A stretch of 64,000 nucleotides of DNA. It comes from Galbibacter marinus (GTDB taxonomy: Bacteria > Bacteroidota > Bacteroidia > Flavobacteriales > Flavobacteriaceae). The notes under the pieces were generated by a model that ran no database searches, was not told the origin of the DNA, and worked only from the letters and a program-made list of their open reading frames with translations. The position numbers and the translations under genes are program-made. The DNA lies in NCBI RefSeq assembly GCF_000300875.1, contig NZ_AMSG01000013.1, positions 1-64,000 on the forward strand, read 5' to 3'. This document shows positions 16,709-24,705 of this stretch, piece after piece. Positions within the stretch are counted from its first letter, which is position 1; the number at the start of each line of letters is the position of its first letter.

Positions 16709-18094
16709 TTACATTTTAATTACTTTTTTCACCACCAAGGTTTTCCCTTGTGAATCAACGACTTTTACAACATAAGTTCCAGGTGCCAATCCATAAAGGT
16801 TTTTCACCTCTAAGGTATCGGTAAATTCAAAAACTTCTTGTTTAATCAGTGCTCCTACCATATTGTATATCTCAATTACACAATCACGTTTCTTATCTAG
16901 CTTAATAGTAATATGATTATCAAATGGATTAGGGAAAGTTTTAATAACCACCACCGCGTCGTCTGGATCAACATCTCCCTCACTCCATAGCCATACTTGC
17001 TCCAAATCCACTTGATCAAAATGGTTTACTTCTCGTTTAGTGCTAGTTTTTGAAGATCTAGCTAGTAATTCAGAACTTGATTGCTCATCTATTGTAATTA
17101 ATACATCTGCTCCACTTTGTGCTAGAAACCCAGGCTGCAATACCACCTGGTTTACGGACTCTAAAACCGCATTACTTCCAGTAGCAGCAATAAAGTTAGA
17201 ACCTGCTTGAATCGTATATTGATAGTAAAAATATTCTTGGTCATTATAGGTATTACTGACAATGTAATTGTTCAATTCAGCCAATTGATTCTCGGCGTAG
17301 AATACACCTAATGCACGTGTGTCTAAAATATCATTTGGATCTACCACAGGAAGAGTTTCTCCTGCAAAAACATAGGTTCCATCGTAACGAATCATATCAT
17401 TTCTCAAATAAAATGAAGTATGATGAAGCTCTTCCCAATCGTGCCATATTTTATCGATAAAGGCGTGGTGGAGGTAAAAAACAGGGTCTCTTGGAGAAGC
17501 AGAGGTAATCATAGCACCAGAAACCCATCGATGCGCCCCTGAGTGTGGTGGTTGTCGTTCAAATAAATCTGAAAATTCAAAAAAATCAGTCTCTAGCATT
17601 AAGTTAGATACACTACTAGGCGAAGGTAAATCATTATAGAGTCCTAAACGCCGTCCAAGCCCCCAATTCGAATTAAAGCTCCCCATAAAATCTACATCCC
17701 ATAGCTGAGAATTTGGAGATTGATCCTGGGAAGAATCCCAATAAGGTATACTAATTCTTGGATTCAACTCTTGCATTACCTGTTCCATTTCAAAAACAAA
17801 CTGACGGTGCCATGCGAGAAATATTTCTTTTTCAGGTTCATCCGGCAGGTTAAAATGGATATCCAATACATTGGGATTAATATTGTCATAGTTGAAAAAA
17901 TCCATATGGAAATTAGCCATATCCGTGATCCTATCAGGTGTAGTTGAACGAACCGTGTAGAAGGCATTTACCAATTCTGTTTTCTCATAATCGGTCATCT
18001 CACGGTAATCCTTACGGATACTTTGAGCATCGACCTGAGAATAAGCCAGCATTAATAAACACAAAACCTGAGTCTTAAATGCTCTAAAATTCAT
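16709..18094 (-). CDS. Secreted tyrosinase-family copper oxidase with type IX sorting domain
   Basis: Type 3 copper enzyme of the tyrosinase family (phenol/catechol oxidation by O2), exported and probably cell-surface attached. Signal peptide about 1-23. The CuA ligands are likely His63, His80 and His96 (in FLAWHRQF). CuB ligands are His184 and His188 (PPHSGAHRW) and one of the His209/210 pair in DPVFYLHHAFIDKIW. Residues 300-337 form a beta segment (VVLQPGFLAQSGADVLITI) common before sorting domains. Residues 385-461 are a type A type IX sorting domain (TFPNPFDNHITI to VVKKVIKM). It overlaps the FN3 gene upstream by 4 bp and leads the small unknown gene by 2 bp. The substrate is unknown. Confidence 0.9.
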   Translation of the reverse strand: MNFRAFKTQVLCLLMLAYSQVDAQSIRKDYREMTDYEKTELVNAFYTVRSTTPDRITDMANFHMDFFNYDNINPNVLDIHFNLPDEPEKEIFLAWHRQFVFEMEQVMQELNPRISIPYWDSSQDQSPNSQLWDVDFMGSFNSNWGLGRRLGLYNDLPSPSSVSNLMLETDFFEFSDLFERQPPHSGAHRWVSGAMITSASPRDPVFYLHHAFIDKIWHDWEELHHTSFYLRNDMIRYDGTYVFAGETLPVVDPNDILDTRALGVFYAENQLAELNNYIVSNTYNDQEYFYYQYTIQAGSNFIAATGSNAVLESVNQVVLQPGFLAQSGADVLITIDEQSSSELLARSSKTSTKREVNHFDQVDLEQVWLWSEGDVDPDDAVVVIKTFPNPFDNHITIKLDKKRDCVIEIYNMVGALIKQEVFEFTDTLEVKNLYGLAPGTYVVKVVDSQGKTLVVKKVIKM

Positions 18095-20202
18095 CGCTCT
18101 ACGGGGTAAGTGTTTAATTTGAGCTCTAAGGCTTCAATCTTATTTGCTAATTCTTTTAATTGCTCGTTCTGACTTTTTAACTGTTGTATTTGTTTTTCTT
18201 GAGCAATGGCATACAAGGTGAGTTCTTCAATTTTACGGAGCAGTTTGGCATCCATATCCCCAAGTGCAATACCTTGCTGTTGTACTTGATGAGCACTTGG
18301 AATATTCATAAGATGTTTATTGGTTTTGATGTGCTGCTCAACCGCTGCTAAGCTTGGTAATTCATAGGAGGTTTCGAAAACGAAATCTGGCCAATTTCCT
18401 TGTAAAGCAACCCTTACTTCTTCTGCTACTATATTTCCAGCAACCGCTAATCTATAGGCAGGATTAACTTGGGTCCCAATTCCTACATTACCACTAGCTA
18501 TAAAGTTATTGGACTGCCAATCAACAGTGGGTAGATTTGCATTTTCGGTTGTATAAGCAGTAGCTCCACCAGTTGGCGCTTCTAAGGTGGTTATGTTTAC
18601 CGAATTACTAATGGTAGAGATATTTCCTGAACCATCCATGGCAACAGCTGTAAAGGAATAACTTGTTTCCGGTGTTAGATTTGTCACATTAAAACTTGTT
18701 GCCCCTCCACTAAGACCAATACTAATACCGTCTTGAAAGATTTCATAATCAACCACTCCAACGTCATCCATAGAAGCACTCCAGGAAAGCGATGTACTAC
18801 TAGATGTTGTGGATCCTGCTACAAGATCTGTAATAGCAGTTGGCGCTTGGCTATCGGTTTCTCCTGTAGTTGTTAAATTGGCGGTATTACTAATCAAAGA
18901 CGTGTTCTCAGCTGCATCTAGGGCAATAGCAGTAAAAGCATAACTAGTTGCTGGGGTTAGATTCGTTACATTAAAGCTGGTTGCTCCTCCACTTAGGCCA
19001 ATACTAGTTCCATCTTGGAAAACTTCATAATCAACCACCCCTACATTATCCGTTGAAGCGCTCCATGAAAGGATTGCACTATTGGAAGTTATTGCACTAG
19101 CGATTAAATCCGTAATTGCTGATGGTGCCTGGGTATCAGCGGCAGCTGTTGTAGTTACATTAGCTGTATTACTTACTAAAGACGAATTTCCAGCGGCATC
19201 CATTGCAATGGCGGTAAAACCATAACTAGTAGCTGGAGATAGATTGGTCACATTAAAACTGGTTACTCCTCCACTTAGGCCAATACTAGTTCCATCTTGA
19301 AAAACTTCATAATCTACTACCCCAACATTATCCGTTGAAGCACTCCATGAAAGGGTAGTACTACTAGAGGTGGTAGCACTGGCGGTTAAATCAGTAATTG
19401 CTGATGGTCCCTGGGTATCAGCTGCAGTTGTAGTAGTAACATTGGCTGTATTACTTACTAAAGATGAATTTCCAGCGGCATCCAAGGCAATAGCAGTAAA
19501 AGCATAGTTAGTTGCTGGGCTTAGATTCATCACATTAAAATTGGTAGCTCCTCCACTTAGACCGATACTACTTCCATTTTGAAAAACCTCATAATCCACT
19601 ACCCCTATATTATCTGTGGAGGCACTCCAAGAAAGTGCTGTACTACTAGAAGTGGTAGAACTGGCCGTTAAATCAGTAATAGCTGATGGTGCCTCGCTAT
19701 CATCAACTAATGGGGTAATAGTGACTGCATCAAGCAAAATACCATCTCCAGAGACAGCTCCTCTATTAATTGGAGCTGTGTACGCCCGAATAACCGCAAC
19801 ATTCGAGTTTGCTGTTAACTCAAAGCTATACTCAGTCCATTGTGTTGTTAAAATAGATCGTTCGGAAAAGTTTGAAAACCCAGACCAATTGGCAAAGGCA
19901 GGTAAATAACTCTGCGGTGCCCTTTTAGCCCAAATTTTAATGGAATAAACTTGCCCGCTAGTGACATTAAATGTATAAGAGGCATCTCTTCCATTAGTCT
20001 GTCCAGTGGATGAGACTAACATGGAAAAGCTTCCATGCTCCACATCTGTAGATTCAGAAGAGATCACCGCCCCACCAGTCCATCCGGTTGTAGCATCTGA
20101 CTCATTGTCAATTGAAACAGCGTTTGACTGTGTATGAATTTCTTGAGACCACAGAGTACTAGAGAGTAAAAGAGTCAATAATAATGTAAAGGTTGTTCTC
20201 AT
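18091..20202 (-). CDS. Secreted four-FN3 surface protein with Bacteroidota tail module
   Basis: 703 residues. Signal peptide about 1-19 (LLLSSTLWSQ). Residues 25-166 look like a jelly-roll carbohydrate-binding module (CBM4/9-like: GWTGGAVISSES to GDGILLDAVTITP). Four fibronectin type III domains follow at about 170-258, 264-352, 358-446 and 452-540, near-identical and rich in Ser/Thr. Residues 560-703 are the common Bacteroidota module seen at the end of large surface proteins: NVGIGTQVNPAYRLAVAGNI, WPDFVFETSYELPSLAAVE, HLMNIPSAHQV, then a coiled coil with KIEELTLYAIAQEKQI. No type IX sorting domain is present. First gene of the tyrosinase operon (ATGA overlap). Adhesin or matrix scaffold is the likely role. 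Confidence 0.82.
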   Translation of the reverse strand: MRTTFTLLLTLLLSSTLWSQEIHTQSNAVSIDNESDATTGWTGGAVISSESTDVEHGSFSMLVSSTGQTNGRDASYTFNVTSGQVYSIKIWAKRAPQSYLPAFANWSGFSNFSERSILTTQWTEYSFELTANSNVAVIRAYTAPINRGAVSGDGILLDAVTITPLVDDSEAPSAITDLTASSTTSSSTALSWSASTDNIGVVDYEVFQNGSSIGLSGGATNFNVMNLSPATNYAFTAIALDAAGNSSLVSNTANVTTTTAADTQGPSAITDLTASATTSSSTTLSWSASTDNVGVVDYEVFQDGTSIGLSGGVTSFNVTNLSPATSYGFTAIAMDAAGNSSLVSNTANVTTTAAADTQAPSAITDLIASAITSNSAILSWSASTDNVGVVDYEVFQDGTSIGLSGGATSFNVTNLTPATSYAFTAIALDAAENTSLISNTANLTTTGETDSQAPTAITDLVAGSTTSSSTSLSWSASMDDVGVVDYEIFQDGISIGLSGGATSFNVTNLTPETSYSFTAVAMDGSGNISTISNSVNITTLEAPTGGATAYTTENANLPTVDWQSNNFIASGNVGIGTQVNPAYRLAVAGNIVAEEVRVALQGNWPDFVFETSYELPSLAAVEQHIKTNKHLMNIPSAHQVQQQGIALGDMDAKLLRKIEELTLYAIAQEKQIQQLKSQNEQLKELANKIEALELKLNTYPVER
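18583..19695 (-). repeat. Four tandem FN3-coding repeats of about 282-285 bp
   Basis: Each unit starts near (A/G)P(S/T)AITDL and contains SWSAS, GVVDYE(V/I)FQ and SIGLSGG at fixed spacing of 94-95 codons. The middle units are also highly alike at DNA level. This invites recombination and copy-number change, and may also cause assembly collapse. Confidence 0.9.
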
Positions 20203-20570
20203 TTATATATGCATTTGGTTGGTAGCATATTAAGAGGGTAAAACCATGTTTTAGAGCTGGGGTCTATTAATTGGATGTAAAATTAATTACAATCGTGATT
20301 CAAGGTATTAAAGCTCTACCAAGTCCCATAATAATCTATAAAAAGCTAAAAGCCCGCTGAAATGCTATATATGTCGCTGTACTACAACATGAAACACATA
20401 CGAATTCTTATAGATTACAAGACATTATTAGTCTAAAGACCAATTATTTAGGTCAAAATACATTCTTTATAATTTAAGCGATTTTAATTGCCTTTGGTAG
20501 AACATTTTTTATTCTAACTAGGGTTTGAAATAATTTTACCTCAATAATCCAACCTAAAACACAAAAACCC
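20203..20570. other. 368-base gene-free region between the FN3 operon and the PglC-like cassette
   Basis: Divergent spacer: the FN3 operon leaves to the left, the PglC-like cassette to the right. No convincing coding frame. The last 50 bases contain TTTG (20522-20525) and TAATTTTA, each close to consensus promoter elements but too tightly spaced, so the start site is not fixed. No palindrome or RNA gene is evident. Confidence 0.5.
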
Positions 20571-21179
20571 ATGTATAGAAAATTCATCAAACGCTTTATG
20601 GATATTCTTTTATCCTTGCTAGCCTTGATTTTCCTTTCTCCAATTATAGTTCTTTTGTGGATCTGCTTATTTGTTGTCAATTCTGGGCAACCGTTCTTTT
20701 ATCAATTAAGACCTGGCAAAGATGCACGTGTATTTAAACTTATAAAATTTAAATCCATGACTGATAAAAGGGACGAAAACGGAGAGTTATTGTCTTACGA
20801 AAAACGAGTCACTAAAATTGGTAGTTTTATACGCAAATACTCTTTGGATGAAATTCCACAACTTATCAATGTACTTTTAGGAGACATGAGTCTAATTGGT
20901 CCAAGACCACTTCTGGTTAAATATCTACCACTTTATAATGACTTTCAAAAGAAACGGCACCTTGTAAAGCCAGGAATCACTGGTTGGGCACAAGTTCATG
21001 GAAGAAATGCTATTTCATGGGATGAAAAATTTAACTATGATATTTGGTATATAGAGCATCTGAGTTTTACAACAGACCTTCAAATTATTTTGAAAACAAT
21101 TAAAAAAGTAATCATAAAAGACGGTATTAATTCAGGACCGAACCTAAACATGGTTGCATTTAAAGGAAACAAAACATGA
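20571..21179 (+). CDS. Phosphoglycosyl transferase, PglC/WcaJ-type monotopic
   Basis: Transfers a sugar-1-phosphate from a UDP-sugar to undecaprenyl phosphate, the first membrane step of a surface glycan or glycoprotein. The 202-residue length is that of the minimal PglC-type catalytic unit without the N-terminal helices of WbaP. Features: re-entrant membrane helix (about 10-36), KFKSM (58-62), the catalytic Asp-Glu pair in SLDEIPQLINVL, GDMSLIGPRPLL, and HLVKPGITGWAQVHGRNA. It heads three overlapping genes. No glycosyltransferase, flippase or polymerase is nearby, which is unusual for this enzyme. Confidence 0.92.
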   Translation: MYRKFIKRFMDILLSLLALIFLSPIIVLLWICLFVVNSGQPFFYQLRPGKDARVFKLIKFKSMTDKRDENGELLSYEKRVTKIGSFIRKYSLDEIPQLINVLLGDMSLIGPRPLLVKYLPLYNDFQKKRHLVKPGITGWAQVHGRNAISWDEKFNYDIWYIEHLSFTTDLQIILKTIKKVIIKDGINSGPNLNMVAFKGNKT

Positions 21180-21847
21180 GAGATAGATCAGTTATTATAG
21201 GAGCCGGAACCCAAGGGCAGATTTATGCATCCTATTTACTTGAAGCAGGTATTGATATTGTTGGTTTTATTGACGACAATCCATCACTATTTGGAAAAAA
21301 AGTTGTTGGTGTACCTGTAATCGGATGTTATAGTGATTTATTCACTTCCCGATTTAAAGAAAATATTCAAGCTGTCTATTGTCCTATAGGGGACAACCAT
21401 ATTCGGGTTGAATATCTTACAGAGCTACACAAAGAAGGTTATAAGATCCCAAGTTTTATTCATCCTTCGGTTTCTATAGGTCCTGATGTAACTTTGGGTA
21501 AAGCGATATACATGTTAGTAGGTAATATTGTAATGCCGCACACCACTTTAGGAAACTATATAATGATCAATCAAGCAAGCACCATTGCACACCATGTAAT
21601 AGTTGAAGATGGAACCTTTATGTCTTCCGGGGTTAATGTTGGCGCAGGTATTCGTGTTTGTGAAAAGACATACATTGGGATGGGTGTCACCGTTATGACC
21701 GGAGTTAAAAGTCTAGGCAAAAATTGCCTTCTTGGAGCTGGTAGTGTTATTATAAAGGATGTTCCAGAAAATGCTGTCATGGTAGGAAACCCAGGAAGAG
21801 TTTTAAAATATCAAAAAAACGATTATAATGTACAATGCAAACCTTAG
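21176..21847 (+). CDS. PglD/NeuD-like sugar O- or N-acetyltransferase
   Basis: Left-handed beta-helix (hexapeptide) acyltransferase. The N-terminal Rossmann-like part (about 1-85: SVIIGAGTQGQIYASYLLEAG, DDNPSLFGKKVVGVPVIG) binds the UDP-amino sugar in PglD. The helix part (about 90-215) has repeats such as SIGPDVTLG and the terminal GAGSVIIKDVPENAVMVGNPG. In PglD the catalytic His is followed by helix turns; here HH in IAHHVIVEDG (about 138-139) fits. The start overlaps the PglC-like gene by 4 bp (ATGA). Together they suggest synthesis of an acetylated (di)amino sugar on a lipid carrier. Confidence 0.9.
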   Translation: MRDRSVIIGAGTQGQIYASYLLEAGIDIVGFIDDNPSLFGKKVVGVPVIGCYSDLFTSRFKENIQAVYCPIGDNHIRVEYLTELHKEGYKIPSFIHPSVSIGPDVTLGKAIYMLVGNIVMPHTTLGNYIMINQASTIAHHVIVEDGTFMSSGVNVGAGIRVCEKTYIGMGVTVMTGVKSLGKNCLLGAGSVIIKDVPENAVMVGNPGRVLKYQKNDYNVQCKP

Positions 21848-23414
21848 TCACCCTATGGATTTATGTTTTATTGGGTCTGGTATATCATCCACATTTACTC
21901 TTATCCACCTTTTGGAAAACCGTATAGAGAATCAAACAAAAACTTTCCTAGAAATAGCTATTATAGAGAAGTACGAGGAATTCCATACAGGTATACCGTA
22001 TGGGAAGAGATCTGGTGATTCCGTGCTTCTTATTACTTCTCTTAAAAATTTTCTCCCTAATCCAGAATACACAAAATTCATACATTGGCTCCATGAAAAT
22101 TACCCCACCCTTATTAACAGGATGGAGTCCTCAGGTGGTGATTTAACTAAACAATGGCTCAAAAAATATAAAGAAAGTATAGATAAAGGTCAATGGGGTG
22201 ATCTATTTATTCCTCGACATTTTTTTGGGATTTACCTAAAGGATAAATTAAACCAATTAATTAATCAACAGAGCTCTAAAGGTGTTTTAAAGGTTCATTA
22301 CATTAATACCCAAGTAACTGATGTTACAAAAAATGATCCATACTTTACCATTATTGGAGGAGGACTACAACTTCAAAGTAAAAAAGTAATTCTTGGGATT
22401 GGTTCACTACCCAACCATAAAATTTATACTGACAAGAACATACTGACAAAAGATAAGCTCTTGTTAATCAATCAAATATACAACCCAAACTTGGATGAAA
22501 ATTTAGAACGAATTTCAAATTTCACTTCATCTTTACACCAATCTGGGAGTTTGTGTAACATACTTATAATTGGTGCAAATGCTAGCGCTTTAGAACTGCT
22601 ATATAAACTAAATGACAGACCACATAAAGGTGATTATACCACCAATTACTTCTTTTTATCAACCCATGGGGTACTCCCCGATTGTGAAGTGGACAGCAAA
22701 AAACAAGCAGATTATAATGCTATCCATCTAAATAATCTACAATCAGAAAGTGATTTAACGGCAGCTCAAATTGCAGAAGCAGCGGAACTAGATCTAGACG
22801 CTGCTGAAAAAATTCATTTGGGGGCTGCCTCCACTGTTGGAATAATATCCAATGCTTTTGGTAACCTTCTATCTAAATTAAATTCTGAAGAGCTGAAAAA
22901 TTTTGCCTGCCTATACGGTAATGAAATCGGTAGACGTCAACGCTGTGCAGGCCAACATTATCTGGATGTTATTGATGATTTAAATTCAAAAGGTCAATTT
23001 AGGCATCTGAAAGGGCGGTTCAGGGATTTAATAAAACAAAACAACGGGGACTACCATCTACTCTACCAGTGCCCCGAAGCAGATACACCAAACACTTCGT
23101 CAATGCCATTTCATGTGGTGATTAATTGTATTGGAAGCGCGAAATTTGGCGCAAATAATAACCAAGTGCCCACCTTACTAAAAAACCTAATAAATAAAGG
23201 TTTAGCACGCCCAAATGCTTCTCAAATAGGATTACAAGTGAATTCTAAATTAGAATGCTCTGAAAATATACATGTAGTAGGACCATTACTTGCCGGAAAT
23301 ATTATAGAATCTAAAGCCGTTTGGCATGTTGAGCACTGTGGAAGAATCATTTGGTTATCGGGAGTTTTAGCTAAAACTATTGTGCAACCTCAACAGGCGA
23401 CAATTACTAGTTAA
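21828..23414 (+). CDS. FAD/NAD(P)-binding oxidoreductase (COG4529-like)
   Basis: 528-residue flavoprotein-like enzyme with the NAD_binding_9-type Rossmann start DLCFIGSGISSTFTLIHLL (about 11-29), IIEKYEEFHTGIPYGK (about 45-60), a second dinucleotide motif CNILIIGANASALELLYKL (about 241-259), and the typical HVVINCIGSA towards the end. The C-terminus GPLLAGNIIESKAVWHVEHC may close the FAD site. Substrate unknown. The first ATG overlaps the acetyltransferase gene by 20 bp; a second ATG at 21855 just after its stop is an equally good start. Tight coupling to PglC/PglD-like genes suggests it oxidises or reduces a sugar or lipid intermediate of that pathway. Confidence 0.82.
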   Translation: MYNANLSHPMDLCFIGSGISSTFTLIHLLENRIENQTKTFLEIAIIEKYEEFHTGIPYGKRSGDSVLLITSLKNFLPNPEYTKFIHWLHENYPTLINRMESSGGDLTKQWLKKYKESIDKGQWGDLFIPRHFFGIYLKDKLNQLINQQSSKGVLKVHYINTQVTDVTKNDPYFTIIGGGLQLQSKKVILGIGSLPNHKIYTDKNILTKDKLLLINQIYNPNLDENLERISNFTSSLHQSGSLCNILIIGANASALELLYKLNDRPHKGDYTTNYFFLSTHGVLPDCEVDSKKQADYNAIHLNNLQSESDLTAAQIAEAAELDLDAAEKIHLGAASTVGIISNAFGNLLSKLNSEELKNFACLYGNEIGRRQRCAGQHYLDVIDDLNSKGQFRHLKGRFRDLIKQNNGDYHLLYQCPEADTPNTSSMPFHVVINCIGSAKFGANNNQVPTLLKNLINKGLARPNASQIGLQVNSKLECSENIHVVGPLLAGNIIESKAVWHVEHCGRIIWLSGVLAKTIVQPQQATITS

Positions 23415-23540
23415 AGAAAAGTCTTAACCCAAATAGTACTTTAAAAAGTAGCTCACCAGATGCCTATTGTTACTTCTGTTTTTAAAATTCCAGTCTAATT
23501 TTACATTTTTTTCTCTTGCAACTGTAACAAATTACAACTA

Positions 23541-24140
23541 GTGTTATCTTTAAGGAAAAGGAAATACTTTTTGAGCCAACAAGAGTTACATATTAATCAA
23601 CTAATACAAGAATGCTTACAAGGGAAGCAATCCGCTCAATTAGCGGTTTACAATCGCTATTATAAGGCTATGTACAACACAGCCCTTAGAATTGTTAAAG
23701 ATCCCTTTGAGGCGGAGGATGTTATGCAGGAATCGTTTTTAAACGCTTTCTCAAAATTAAAAAGCTATCGCGGGGAGGTCACCTTTGGTGCTTGGCTAAA
23801 ACGAATAGTCATTAATAATAGCATTCAGCATTACAGAAAATCAGCTAAGGTAGAACACATTTCCTTAGATGATGTTTTGTATAGGGTTGAAGACACTGAA
23901 GTAAATGCACCAGAGGTAACTTTTACAAACTTGAAGGCTCAAGAAATAGTACAAACAATGAAGTTACTTAAGGGTAATTACAGAATTGCTTTGACCCTTA
24001 AATTAGTTGAAGGTTATGACAATCAAGAAATATGTCAAATAATGAGCGTCAGTGATTCAAGCTGTAGAACCTTAATCTCTAGAGCGAAAGAATCCTTGAG
24101 AAAAAAATTAAATGAGATTGCTTATGAGACCAAAGGATGA
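23541..24140 (+). CDS. ECF RNA polymerase sigma factor
   Basis: Sigma-70 family, ECF subgroup. Region 2 (about 30-95) has RIVKDPFEAEDVMQESFLNAF; region 4 (about 135-190) has IALTLKLVEGYDNQEICQIM and a helix-turn-helix ending SVSDSSCRTLISRAKESLRKKL. No ATG is available at the front: the frame can start at GTG 23541 or TTG 23571 (MSQQELHINQLI). The TTG start gives the N-terminus more typical of the family. It overlaps the next gene, a probable anti-sigma factor, and heads a four-gene operon. Confidence 0.93.
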   Translation: MLSLRKRKYFLSQQELHINQLIQECLQGKQSAQLAVYNRYYKAMYNTALRIVKDPFEAEDVMQESFLNAFSKLKSYRGEVTFGAWLKRIVINNSIQHYRKSAKVEHISLDDVLYRVEDTEVNAPEVTFTNLKAQEIVQTMKLLKGNYRIALTLKLVEGYDNQEICQIMSVSDSSCRTLISRAKESLRKKLNEIAYETKG

Positions 24141-24705
24141 AATAGAGGAATTATTTGGGCGATTGGAGTCGAATTGGGATGCCCAAGAACCCAATAGCGG
24201 TCATCAACAACGGTTTTTAAATAGACTTCAGATGAACCAGGCCACCAAAAAGAACCACCAGAGTTCACAAAAATGGAAGTATATCTCTATTGCTGCTTCC
24301 CTTGCACTTCTGGTTACTATCGGAATTCAGTTCTATACACAACCACAACAAACGCAATCACAAACACAGGTTTCTGAGATCGAATCCGAAGGTAAATCCG
24401 AAAGGGTTCAACGAACTGAATATTATTTCAACACACTGATTGCTCAAGAGATTGAAATTATCGAAGAAGTCTCTAGTGAAAAAACTAAAAGATTGGTTGT
24501 TGATCTTAAAACACAATTATTACGTCTTGAAAACGATTACAAAGCCTTAGAGGCTGACCTTAACACCAAAGGAGATATAAAGCAAATTCTCAATGCAATG
24601 ATCGTTAATTTTCAAACCCGAATTAAGCTAGCTCAAGAGGTGCTGAACAAAGTTAAAGAAATAGAAGATTTAAAAAACAAAAAACATGAAGAACAAACTG
24701 TTTAA
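24124..24705 (+). CDS. Probable anti-sigma-like membrane protein
   Basis: Single-pass membrane protein of 193 residues. Cytoplasmic N-terminus (MRPKDEIEELFGRLESNWD to about 55), transmembrane helix (about 57-75, YISIAASLALLVTIGIQFY) and a periplasmic helical/coiled-coil part rich in Glu/Lys (about 95-190). Anti-sigma factors of ECF sigmas have this layout, and the gene overlaps the sigma gene. I see no zinc-binding HxxxCxxC motif, so it would be a non-ZAS type. ATG 24112 is an alternative start. Role inferred mainly from position. Confidence 0.65.
   Translation: MRPKDEIEELFGRLESNWDAQEPNSGHQQRFLNRLQMNQATKKNHQSSQKWKYISIAASLALLVTIGIQFYTQPQQTQSQTQVSEIESEGKSERVQRTEYYFNTLIAQEIEIIEEVSSEKTKRLVVDLKTQLLRLENDYKALEADLNTKGDIKQILNAMIVNFQTRIKLAQEVLNKVKEIEDLKNKKHEEQTV

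Noticed and set aside
18583-19695. CRISPR-like or transposon-like repeats
   Set aside because: The repeats are in frame, 94-95 codons long and encode FN3 domains; there are no short spacers or transposase.
20474-20680. Open frame of 68 codons on the minus strand opposite the PglC-like start
   Set aside because: It overlaps the well-supported PglC-like gene in antisense, shows no family features, and is basic/low-complexity as expected from AT-rich shadow frames.
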